This document shows, piece by piece, positions 1 to 6,522 of a stretch of DNA of 12,177 nucleotides. Position 1 is the first letter of the stretch, and each line of letters starts with the position of its first letter. The DNA lies in NCBI GenBank assembly GCA_946183755.1, contig CAMHCZ010000041.1, positions 1-12,177 of the forward strand, read 5' to 3'. The notes beneath the pieces were generated by a model. It had not been told where the DNA came from. It saw only the letters and a list, made by a program, of their open reading frames with translations, and did not search any database. Made by a program: the position numbers and the translations under genes. Source of the DNA: an uncultured bacterium (lineage in GTDB: Bacteria > Bacteroidota > Bacteroidia > Bacteroidales > Paludibacteraceae).

Positions 1-348
1 ATATGTGTTCTCGCCGAATGTCACATCATCCATCTTCTTAGTAGCGCCCTCGCCGTACTGACGCAAAGCCTCATCGATCTGCTTCTCCACTGTAGAGCCG
101 CTGTAGCGGAATGACCATATTTCAATGCTGTAGCCGAAGTTTGTAGCTGGTGTCGGCTTCTTTTCCGGAACCAATTCAACGGAGCTTGTGTATCCAGAGC
201 TGAATTTCTTAATAACCCAGCCTTTTGGCACTTTAACCGAGAAGTTCTCTGTTTCCAATACTGCAGGGCCCTGTTCTGGTGCTTTTTCCTCTGCCATCGC
301 TCCCAGCGTCATCAATGAGACGAGCGCGAATAAAAATACCTTTTTCAT
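1..348 (-). CDS. Secreted protein of unknown function (3' end outside window)
   Basis: I do not recognise a named family. The reading frame starts with ATG at 348-346 and stays open for 116 codons to the window edge, so the C-terminus is missing. Residues 1-19 look like a signal peptide: MKK, a hydrophobic stretch FLFALVSLMTLG, then an AMA cleavage site. The mature part begins EEKAPEQGP. Residues 35-48 (NFSVKVPKGWVIKK) resemble the opening strand and turn of small PsbP/DcrB-like secreted domains, which often read 'F.VKVPEGW', but this is only an inference from one motif. There is no lipobox Cys, so a soluble periplasmic protein is more likely than a lipoprotein. The gene lies downstream of the glycogen operon terminator and has its own promoter candidate at 386-417, so it is probably transcribed separately. 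Confidence 0.75.
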   Translation of the reverse strand, partial: MKKVFLFALVSLMTLGAMAEEKAPEQGPAVLETENFSVKVPKGWVIKKFSSGYTSSVELVPEKKPTPATNFGYSIEIWSFRYSGSTVEKQIDEALRQYGEGATKKMDDVTFGENTY

Positions 349-385
349 TTCTCTTTTGTGTTTTAATTAATTTTGAAATTGGGTG

Positions 386-417
386 CAATTTTAACAAGAT
401 TTTCTATCCTATCCAAA
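386..417 (-). promoter_or_regulatory. Putative Bacteroidota-type promoter for the secreted protein gene
   Basis: On the minus strand there is a perfect -33 element TTTG (complement of 414-417). A 20-base spacer follows, then TAAAATTG (complement of 386-393), a 7/8 match to the -7 consensus TAnnTTTG. The spacing fits the 19-21 bases known for the Bacteroidota primary sigma factor. The start codon is at 348, giving a leader of roughly 30 bases. The element lies between the upstream terminator and the gene, as expected. Confidence 0.5.
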
Positions 418-450
418 ATAAAAATCATTTTTGTCCACATTCGTTGGCAC

Positions 451-486
451 AAAAAAAACTCCCGAGCCTCATCGGTCCGGGAGTTT
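451..486 (-). terminator. Rho-independent terminator of the glycogen operon
   Basis: AAACTCCCG (456-464) pairs perfectly with CGGGAGTTT (478-486) around a 13-base loop. Read on the minus strand, the hairpin is followed by a run of eight T (complement of 451-458, partly within the stem). It lies 22 bases beyond the stop codon of the GH57 gene, so it closes the three-gene operon that starts at 5144. Confidence 0.85.
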
Positions 487-508
487 ATTATTCATGCTTG
501 GTTTTTGC

Positions 509-1894
509 TTATTTCTTAGTGGTTTTCTTGGCAGCGGCGGCCTTCTTTGTCTTAGGCTCTGCCTTGGCCTTAGGCGCGGCAGGCTCTTCTTTCGCCTTAG
601 CCGGTTTCTTGCCAGCCTTCAGCTTGGCTATCTCCTCCTCCAGCTCCACTATCTGCGACTCCTGGTTGTTGATGGTCTTGAGCAGCGAGTTGAGCTCCTC
701 GTTGTCGATTGTCGTAGGATACTGCTCGTCCACTCTCTGCAGGAAGTCGGACAAGATGTTCATGTAGTTCATAAACGCCTCGTATGGGCTTTCGTACGGT
801 CCTGTGTGGGCTATGGTGTTGCCGGCGAAGTGCTTTGTGGACATGTAGTAGAAATTGTCGCACGCCTGCAGGTTTAGCCAGTCGTACTTAATCGCTCTGT
901 CGGTGCAGAGACGCACTCTCTCGCTCACGGCATAGAGTTTCTGCAGCGCCTCGCCTTGCAGGTCGTTTCCGTTCCATGCGCTGAGGTCCTTCTCCTCGTC
1001 CGCCCATGAGATAGGCTCGCCTGTGGTCAGCACATCGTCGTTCTTAGACTTGGCAATGACCTCGGAAGGCGTCATGAAGTTCACTTTCTTTATCATAGCC
1101 TGGTATGGCAGCGCCTTGAAGAACTCGAAGATGCCGGAGTCGGCGTGGTTGTTGATGCCGAGCGCGCCGTAGTTCATGCCTACGACCATAAAATCCTCGC
1201 CGTCCTTCATCTCAGCCACCCAGTTTATGTACTTGTCGGCTGTCAGCGGATACTGATCCCAGCCCCAGTTGGAGAAGCGGAACGCTATGTTGTCGGACAT
1301 CTCGGTGTTGCGTGGCAGGAGTGTCAAATCGACATACGGATGCTTGTAAGTGTAGTTGGCGCTCTTCCAGCCCAGGATGTGGCGCGCGCCTTCGAGCAAT
1401 GCGCCCTTGAACCCGAGCTTGGATATGTACTCGCCTATCTCGTCGGAGTAAATGAGCTCTGTGTTGCAGAAAACCTTTGGTGTCTGTCCGAAGAGCGACT
1501 CGATTTTCTGGCTGTGGCGCTTGACCTGAGCCTTGAACTCGTTCTCGTCATACAGCGCAGAGAGCGAATGTGCGTAAGGCTCGCCGAGAAGCTCCACCGA
1601 ACCTGTGTCAACAAGTTCCTTGAAACTGTCAATCACCTCCGGCGCATACTGCTCCAGCTGCTCCAAAAGGACTCCCGAAATCGAGAATGCGACCTTGAAC
1701 TTACCATTTGTGTTCTGTATCATCTCCAGCAAAGTCCTGTTCGCTGGCAAATAACAGTTGTCTGCAAGATATCTCACCGAGTCCTCGTTGGCAAAGTCAT
1801 TATAGTAATAATGGTCCGTACCAATCTCGAAGAAACGGTATCTTTTCAGTCTTAATGGCTGATGCAGCTGAAAGAAGAAGCATATTGACTTCAT
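509..1894 (-). CDS. GH57 alpha-amylase-like protein with altered catalytic site
   Basis: 461 residues with no signal peptide, so cytoplasmic. The GH57 regions appear in order: HQP at 11-13 (region 1), VELLGEPYAHSL around 100-111 (region 2), and FCNTELIYSDEIG at 142-154 (region 3). The nucleophile Glu of region 3 is present at position 146. Region 4 normally carries the acid/base Asp in a segment like MDYETFGEH. Here it reads MNYGALGINNH, so the Asp position is Asn241 and the following Glu is Gly; the codon is a clear AAC. ADSGIFEFFKALP follows, as in the family. Residues about 395-428 look like a short coiled coil, followed by a Lys/Ala/Pro-rich tail (429-461). GH57 'alpha-amylase-like' homologues lacking one or both catalytic residues are known. 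It may therefore be an inactive glucan-binding or regulatory protein rather than a hydrolase. It is the last gene of the glycogen operon, 36 bases after the glycosyltransferase gene. Confidence 0.88.
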   Translation of the reverse strand: MKSICFFFQLHQPLRLKRYRFFEIGTDHYYYNDFANEDSVRYLADNCYLPANRTLLEMIQNTNGKFKVAFSISGVLLEQLEQYAPEVIDSFKELVDTGSVELLGEPYAHSLSALYDENEFKAQVKRHSQKIESLFGQTPKVFCNTELIYSDEIGEYISKLGFKGALLEGARHILGWKSANYTYKHPYVDLTLLPRNTEMSDNIAFRFSNWGWDQYPLTADKYINWVAEMKDGEDFMVVGMNYGALGINNHADSGIFEFFKALPYQAMIKKVNFMTPSEVIAKSKNDDVLTTGEPISWADEEKDLSAWNGNDLQGEALQKLYAVSERVRLCTDRAIKYDWLNLQACDNFYYMSTKHFAGNTIAHTGPYESPYEAFMNYMNILSDFLQRVDEQYPTTIDNEELNSLLKTINNQESQIVELEEEIAKLKAGKKPAKAKEEPAAPKAKAEPKTKKAAAAKKTTKK

Positions 1895-1930
1895 AGAATC
1901 TCTATTTTGTTTTGTTATTTCTTTAGTTAA

Positions 1931-3190
1931 TTATTCCCATCCGAGCACTCTGTTGTATATCGCTCTGACTTTGCGTCCAGCAGCCTCCCAGGTTATTCTG
2001 TTCACCTCGTCCTCGCCCATCTCGTGCAAAGACTTGTACATGGCTGGGTAGCTCACTATCGCGTGTATAGCGTCCGCCATCGCGTCTATGTCCCAATAGT
2101 CTATCTTGATGGCGTTGTCAAGTATCTCGGCGCATCCCGACTGCTTGGAAACGATAGTCGGCGTGCCCACCTGCATAGCCTCCAGCGGCGATATGCCGAA
2201 AGGCTCGGAAACCGACGGCATAATGTAAACATCGCTCTCCGACAGCATCTCCGTCACATCCTTGCCTCTGAGGAAGCCTGTGAAGTGGAACTTGTCGGCG
2301 ATATTTCTCGCAGCGGCAAGGTGTATCATCTGGTTCATCATATCGCCCGAGCCTGCCATCACGAAACGCACGTTTCTGGTCTTCTGCAGAACTCTGTACG
2401 CCGCCTCGACGAAATACTCCGGTCCTTTCTGCATGGTTATTCTGCCAAGGAAAGTCACGACCTTGTCCTTTCGCGGAGTCTTCTGGAAACTGTCTCTATC
2501 GGCCAGCGGCTCAACGGCGTTATGCACTGTGGAAACCTTCGCCGGATTCTGTCCGTATTTCTCGATGACGGTCTGGCGCGTGAGGTTCGACACGCAGATT
2601 ATGTGGTCAGCCTCATCCATGCCTCGTCTCTCTATGTCATAGACCTGAGGGTTGACATTGCCTCTGGATCTGTCGAAGTCTGTGGCGTGAACATGGATAA
2701 CCAGCGGCTTGCCGGAAATGTGCTTGGCGAAGATGCCGGCAGGGTAAGTCAGCCAGTCGTGCGAGTGGATAATATCAAATCCGCCCTTATGAGCCACGAC
2801 CGAAGCCACAGCCTCGTAGTTGGAGATTTCCTCCATGAGGTTCTTGGGATACACTCCCGAGAAGTTGACACAGCCAAGCTCGTCTGTTCCTATGCGGCGG
2901 AAATCATAACGTATATTGTCACGCAGCTGGAAATACTCATCTGGGTGCATGGTCTTGCCGATTCGCGAATTGACATGGTCCCATGAGTTTTCCTTCCATA
3001 CGATAGGAACATTGTTTGCGCCTATAATATGCAGGAACGACTGGTCCTCATCTCCGTGAGGATGAGGTATCACAAAAGTGATATTCATGTCGCCCTGTTT
3101 GGACATTCCCTTGGTCAGACCGTATGAAGCCGTTCCAAGTCCTCCGAGTATGTGAGGCGGGAACTCCCACCCGAACATTAATGCGTTCAT
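1931..3190 (-). CDS. GT-B glycosyltransferase, glycogen/starch synthase-like
   Basis: 419 residues, cytoplasmic, of the two-domain GT-B fold (GT4/GT5 type). The N-terminal domain opens MFGWEFPPHILGGLGTA; the GGLG loop at 16-19 is the usual glycogen-synthase-like donor-binding loop. HSHDW at 142-146 lies in the first-domain active site. The second domain starts near 245 with VVTFLGRITMQKG (K255 in the nucleotide-sugar phosphate site) and contains the E-x7-E motif EPFGISPLE at 329-337. The protein ends at a natural stop and has full family length. Its place between a debranching enzyme gene (10 bases upstream) and a GH57 gene (36 bases downstream) indicates synthesis or elongation of an alpha-1,4-glucan from UDP- or ADP-glucose. 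The donor cannot be told from sequence alone, and a different GT4 acceptor is possible. Confidence 0.88.
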   Translation of the reverse strand: MNALMFGWEFPPHILGGLGTASYGLTKGMSKQGDMNITFVIPHPHGDEDQSFLHIIGANNVPIVWKENSWDHVNSRIGKTMHPDEYFQLRDNIRYDFRRIGTDELGCVNFSGVYPKNLMEEISNYEAVASVVAHKGGFDIIHSHDWLTYPAGIFAKHISGKPLVIHVHATDFDRSRGNVNPQVYDIERRGMDEADHIICVSNLTRQTVIEKYGQNPAKVSTVHNAVEPLADRDSFQKTPRKDKVVTFLGRITMQKGPEYFVEAAYRVLQKTRNVRFVMAGSGDMMNQMIHLAAARNIADKFHFTGFLRGKDVTEMLSESDVYIMPSVSEPFGISPLEAMQVGTPTIVSKQSGCAEILDNAIKIDYWDIDAMADAIHAIVSYPAMYKSLHEMGEDEVNRITWEAAGRKVRAIYNRVLGWE

Positions 3191-3200
3191 ATCTTAAATA

Positions 3201-5144
3201 CTAATCTTCGTTGTCAAACTGTTTCAATATGCCGAGCGTTCTCGTGGTCTCTGCCACTGACATGGCGAACGACATCGCGCCTCTTGGCGTGTATGGAGGG
3301 TTGCCGTCGTAGAACTCGTTCAGAGTTCCGATGCATCCCTGTCCCATCTCGCTCTCGAATCCTATTATCATCCTCTGCATGAAGAACACGCCCGAGTGCT
3401 TGTGAATCTTCAGGTAAGCCTCCGAGAACGCGCCGATGAGCCATGGCCATACGGTTCCGCTCTGATATGTGTAGCTGCGGTCTATCTCGTTGCCTGCGCA
3501 TATAGGCTTGTACTGTCCGCTCTTAGGCGACAGGGTTCTGAGTCCTCGCGGAGTGAGCAGCTCTCTGGTCACGATGTCCACGACGGACTTCTGCTTCGCT
3601 CTGTCAAGCGGCGAATAAGGCAGCGAGACGGCGAATATCATGTTAGGACGCACCTCCTGGTTTCTCTCCGTGCCTATGATGTAGTCGTAGAGGTAAGTGC
3701 CGTTCCAGAACATTTGCACGAACGACTGCTTAGCGAACTCCGCCTGATAGTTGATGATGTCGGCGTCGTAGCTGTCGTTGCGCTCAAGTGAGATGTCGGC
3801 GTCGAACTTCAGGGCGTTATACCACAAGGCGTTTATCTCCACAAGATAACCTGTGCGTTGGAGCACCGGTCTGCCGAAGCATGTGGCGTTCATCCACGAT
3901 GCCGGCTTGTCGTAGCCGTTGGTGAAGAGCAGTCCGTTGTCGTTAAGCGCGAGGTTCGGGTGCATGCCCTCTCTTATGAAGTTGACGATGCGTATTATCC
4001 AGTCACCGTATCTTCTGTTAGCTTCCGCTATTGATGTCTTTATAGAATACTGCTGCAGTGTCCATATCAGCCACAGCAATGCGTCGGGGCTTTCCAGTTC
4101 CTGTATCTGCGACTTGTTAGGCTTGCCGTCCATGAAATCGGCAACGGCCTTGAGCGCTGTGTCCATGACATCGCGGAACAGTTCCAGATTGTCCACAGCG
4201 AGCGTGATTCCAGGCAGCGAGATGAACTCGTCTCTGGCTCTGCACTTGAACCATGGGTAGCCTGCCATGATGTAGTGGCCCTTGTCACGGTAGTTGTAGA
4301 ACTGCGATCCGGCGTTCTTCAGAGTGTTGAAGAAGTCCAGTCTCGACGTTCTTCCCGAAATCTCGTCGTTATACTGTTTGTTGAGTTTCTTAGTGTCTGC
4401 GTCCGATATTCCAGCGGAGAAAATCACGCTCTCGCCTGGATTCAACGTCAGCTCGAAATATCCCGGAGTGTAAAGGTCCTCTCTGAAGTCATATCCTCTG
4501 TCCTGCTCCTTGAAATATTCGATGTTCTTATACCAATCCTGGCTGTCAACAAACTGGTTCTCCTTCGAGAACTGCATGCTAAGATGCGGAAGTTTGTCGT
4601 AAAGCTGTATTCTTATGCCGTTGTCTATCACGTCGTAGTTCTTGTTCAACGTGTTGTTCTCGTGTGTCAGCTCGTTGACCGAACGGAACGCAAGAAGAGG
4701 ACGGAAACGCATAGTCACTGGAGCATGAGACTCCAGCATGGAATATTTGATGAGTATTCTGTTCTCGTTGGAGATGAACACACGTTCCTTGGAGAACACA
4801 ACTCCGCCTACTCTGTAAGTGGTGCAAGCCACAGTCTCCATGGTGAACTCTCGGATGTACTTGTGTCCCTTAGGAGAATAGTGGTTGCCCTGGAACTTGT
4901 GTATTCCCATGTTGAACTCAGCACCGTGCTGTATCACAGTCTCGTCCAAAGATGACAGCAGGACATAATTGTCGAAGTTATGCTCTGGCACAGGCACCAC
5001 CAACAGACCGTCATACTTGCTTGTATTACAATCTATTGGCGTGGTAACAGAATACGCTCCAAGCTTATTGGTACGAAGCATGTCCTTGGTCAAGGACTTT
5101 TCAAGATTAATAAGTTGCGACTTGTCAAACTTAAGATAGCTCAT
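3201..5144 (-). CDS. Glycogen debranching enzyme, bacterial amylo-alpha-1,6-glucosidase type (GH133)
   Basis: 647 residues, cytoplasmic. It removes alpha-1,6 branch stubs from glycogen. The N-terminal domain of bacterial/archaeal debranching enzymes spans about 15-250, with NTSKYDGLLVVPVPE at 40-54 (commonly NTRKYHGLLV). The (alpha/alpha)6 barrel follows: GYPWFKCRARDEFISLPG at 295-312, ASWMNA at 415-420, RTGYLVEINALWYNAL at 430-445, VRPNMIFAVSLPYSPL at 498-513, and GTVWPWLIG at 563-571. The family's WMDA motif, whose Asp is the likely general acid, reads WMNA here (Asn419). I believe related Bacteroidales enzymes also have Asn, but cannot check. The ATG at 5144 gives the family-typical start (MSYLKFDK) and sits about 30 bases behind a good promoter. 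It is first in the operon, 10 bases before the glycosyltransferase gene. Confidence 0.93.
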   Translation of the reverse strand: MSYLKFDKSQLINLEKSLTKDMLRTNKLGAYSVTTPIDCNTSKYDGLLVVPVPEHNFDNYVLLSSLDETVIQHGAEFNMGIHKFQGNHYSPKGHKYIREFTMETVACTTYRVGGVVFSKERVFISNENRILIKYSMLESHAPVTMRFRPLLAFRSVNELTHENNTLNKNYDVIDNGIRIQLYDKLPHLSMQFSKENQFVDSQDWYKNIEYFKEQDRGYDFREDLYTPGYFELTLNPGESVIFSAGISDADTKKLNKQYNDEISGRTSRLDFFNTLKNAGSQFYNYRDKGHYIMAGYPWFKCRARDEFISLPGITLAVDNLELFRDVMDTALKAVADFMDGKPNKSQIQELESPDALLWLIWTLQQYSIKTSIAEANRRYGDWIIRIVNFIREGMHPNLALNDNGLLFTNGYDKPASWMNATCFGRPVLQRTGYLVEINALWYNALKFDADISLERNDSYDADIINYQAEFAKQSFVQMFWNGTYLYDYIIGTERNQEVRPNMIFAVSLPYSPLDRAKQKSVVDIVTRELLTPRGLRTLSPKSGQYKPICAGNEIDRSYTYQSGTVWPWLIGAFSEAYLKIHKHSGVFFMQRMIIGFESEMGQGCIGTLNEFYDGNPPYTPRGAMSFAMSVAETTRTLGILKQFDNED

Positions 5145-5178
5145 GCTCTATGTCTCAGTAATATTATGATACTTGCAA

Positions 5179-5186
5179 CAAATCTA
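5179..5186 (-). promoter_or_regulatory. Promoter -7 element of the glycogen operon
   Basis: Read on the minus strand this is TAGATTTG, a perfect match to the Bacteroidota -7 consensus TAnnTTTG. About 19-20 bases further upstream lies a T-run (complement of 5202-5209) that can serve as a degenerate -33 element (TTTT rather than TTTG). The start codon at 5144 would have a leader of about 25-30 bases. Confidence 0.65.
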
Positions 5187-5232
5187 AAAAATATTTCAGT
5201 TAAAAAAAAGTCTGCGAGGCATTAAAACGCAT

Positions 5233-5261
5233 TATAATATGGCAAAAATGTCGCACCTTTG
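5233..5261 (+). promoter_or_regulatory. Promoter candidate for the pseudouridine synthase gene
   Basis: CACCTTTG at 5254-5261 matches the -7 consensus TAnnTTTG at all fixed positions but the first, and is followed by CA as in many Bacteroidota promoters. No TTTG lies at the -33 distance. A TATAAT at 5233-5238 is also present but lies in AT-rich DNA and may be chance. A start near 5267 would leave a leader of about 90 bases before the ATG at 5359. Confidence 0.45.
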
Positions 5262-5277
5262 CAACGCCGTTTTCGAG

Positions 5278-5346
5278 ATGTATGAAATCATACCCGTCAA
5301 TGGCATAATCTGTTCCGACGCCTTTTCGCACAACGGAACTTCATAA
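5278..5346 (+). CDS. Possible 22-codon leader ORF
   Basis: An ATG at 5278 opens a 22-codon frame beginning MYEIIPVNGIIC and ending NGTS with TAA at 5344-5346, 12 bases before the next gene's ATG. It begins about 10 bases after the predicted transcription start. Base composition here is balanced, like the coding regions, while 5145-5250 is AT-rich, and about half the codons end in C. No Shine-Dalgarno sequence is seen. It could be a leader peptide, or just a structured untranslated leader that happens to be open. A frame of this length can arise by chance. Confidence 0.3.
   Translation: MYEIIPVNGIICSDAFSHNGTS
5312..5339 (+). promoter_or_regulatory. Hairpin in the leader of the pseudouridine synthase gene
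   Basis: GTTCCG (5312-5317) pairs with CGGAAC (5334-5339) around a 16-base loop. A smaller perfect inverted repeat, TATGA-AA-TCATA, lies at 5281-5292. No T-run follows the larger hairpin, so it is not a standard terminator. It sits 19 bases ahead of the start codon and could affect translation initiation. The stem is short and may be chance. Confidence 0.25.
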
Positions 5347-5358
5347 AACAACAACATT

Positions 5359-6456
5359 ATGGCTTACAACAAAAGAACATTCAACAACAACGATAAGCGC
5401 TCCACCAACGGAAGACGCCAATCATGGAACGGCCGCAACGGACAAGGAGGCAGAGCCAACCGCTCGCACGCAAGCCGCCGCTACAACGACGACTTCGAGG
5501 CGGACAGCGACTTCGACGACGAGGCACCAAGACGCAGAACCAGCAGCCGATTCTCAGACAACAGCGGCTCGTACCGCCCAGGCAGAAGATTCGGCAACAG
5601 CGACGACAGACGCGAATCACGCGGCAGAAGCAACAGCGGATTCGCCAAGAGAAGCTTCAGCGACGACAGTTATGACCCAAATGCGAAGTACTCGCTGAAA
5701 AAGCAGCTTGCGCACAAGGCCAAGACAAGAAGCAACGACGACCCCGTACGCCTGAATAAATTCATCGCCAACGCCGGACTGTGCTCACGCCGCGAGGCTG
5801 ACACTTACATCGAGGCTGGAGTCGTAACTGTGAACGGCGAAGTTGTGACCGAGCTCGGCTACAAGGTGATTCCATCCAAAGACAAGGTCATGTTCCACAA
5901 CGAGCCTATCAAGGCCGAGAAGATGGTCTATGTGCTGCTGAACAAGCCTAAGGACTGCGTGACCACAACGGACGACCCACATGCGCGCATCACCGTCATG
6001 GACATCGTGAAGAACGCATGCAAGGAACGCATCTACCCTGTAGGCCGACTGGACAGAAACACGACCGGAGTGCTGCTGCTGACCAACGACGGCGACCTGG
6101 CTGCCAAGCTCATGCACCCGAAATACAACAAAAAGAAGATATACCAAGTGACGCTGGACAATCCGATAAGGGAGGAAGAGCTGCAGAAACTGCGCGACGG
6201 CGTGGAGCTGGACGACGGCAGAGCGTACGCCGACGAGGTGGACTACATCGAGGGCGGCTCCAAGAAGGAGGTCGGCATAGAGATACACAGCGGAAGAAAC
6301 CGAATCGTGCGCCGCATGTTCGAGCATCTGGGCTACAAGGTGATGAAACTCGACAGAGTGTATTTCGCCGGACTGACCAAGAAGAACCTGCCACGAGGCA
6401 CTTGGCGCTTCCTGACTCAGGAGGAAATCAACTACCTGAAGATGGGACGATTCTAA
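5359..6456 (+). CDS. RsuA/RluB-family rRNA pseudouridine synthase with disordered N-terminal extension
   Basis: 365 residues, cytoplasmic. It converts uridine to pseudouridine in rRNA, probably 23S (RluB-like). An S4 RNA-binding domain covers about 130-172 (VRLNKFIANAGLCSRREADTYI, split at 130-140 and 141-151). The catalytic domain carries YPVGRLDRNTTGVLLLTNDG at 226-245, with catalytic Asp232, and the C-terminal family motif GRNRIVRRMFEHLGY at 312-326. Residues 1-125 are low complexity, rich in Arg, Asn, Ser, Asp and Gly, with many RR pairs, and are likely disordered and RNA-binding. Such extensions are common in Bacteroidota homologues. The core is of usual size (about 235 residues). It is a single gene, divergent from the glycogen operon and convergent with the six-gene operon. 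Confidence 0.93.
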   Translation: MAYNKRTFNNNDKRSTNGRRQSWNGRNGQGGRANRSHASRRYNDDFEADSDFDDEAPRRRTSSRFSDNSGSYRPGRRFGNSDDRRESRGRSNSGFAKRSFSDDSYDPNAKYSLKKQLAHKAKTRSNDDPVRLNKFIANAGLCSRREADTYIEAGVVTVNGEVVTELGYKVIPSKDKVMFHNEPIKAEKMVYVLLNKPKDCVTTTDDPHARITVMDIVKNACKERIYPVGRLDRNTTGVLLLTNDGDLAAKLMHPKYNKKKIYQVTLDNPIREEELQKLRDGVELDDGRAYADEVDYIEGGSKKEVGIEIHSGRNRIVRRMFEHLGYKVMKLDRVYFAGLTKKNLPRGTWRFLTQEEINYLKMGRF

Positions 6457-6469
6457 CGACAGGCATAGA

Positions 6470-6506
6470 AACAAAAAAAAGGAGCTCACCGCTCCTTTTT
6501 TTTGTT
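6470..6506. terminator. Bidirectional rho-independent terminator
   Basis: The arm 6470-6485 (AACAAAAAAAAGGAGC) pairs perfectly over 16 bases with 6491-6506 (GCTCCTTTTTTTTGTT) around the loop TCACC. The A-run and T-run make it work on both strands. It follows the pseudouridine synthase stop (6456) on plus, and lies 17 bases beyond the end of the minus-strand gene at 6523, so it closes both convergent units. Confidence 0.92.
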
Positions 6507-6522
6507 ATATCATGTTTCGCCG

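Noticed and set aside
279..767. Plus-strand frame crossing the terminator at 451-486
   Set aside because: It runs through a terminator and antisense to two minus-strand genes; the Ala/Ser-rich part is the complement of the GH57 tail.
1145..1855. 236-codon open frame opposite the GH57 gene
   Set aside because: Shadow of the GH57 coding frame; no family features.
2024..2986. 320-codon open frame on the plus strand opposite the glycosyltransferase gene
   Set aside because: It is antisense to a gene with clear GT-B motifs, has no recognisable domain, and reflects codon bias of the true gene.
5785..6489. 234-codon minus-strand frame opposite the pseudouridine synthase gene
   Set aside because: It begins beyond the terminator-proximal end and mirrors a well-supported gene; no domain or start context.
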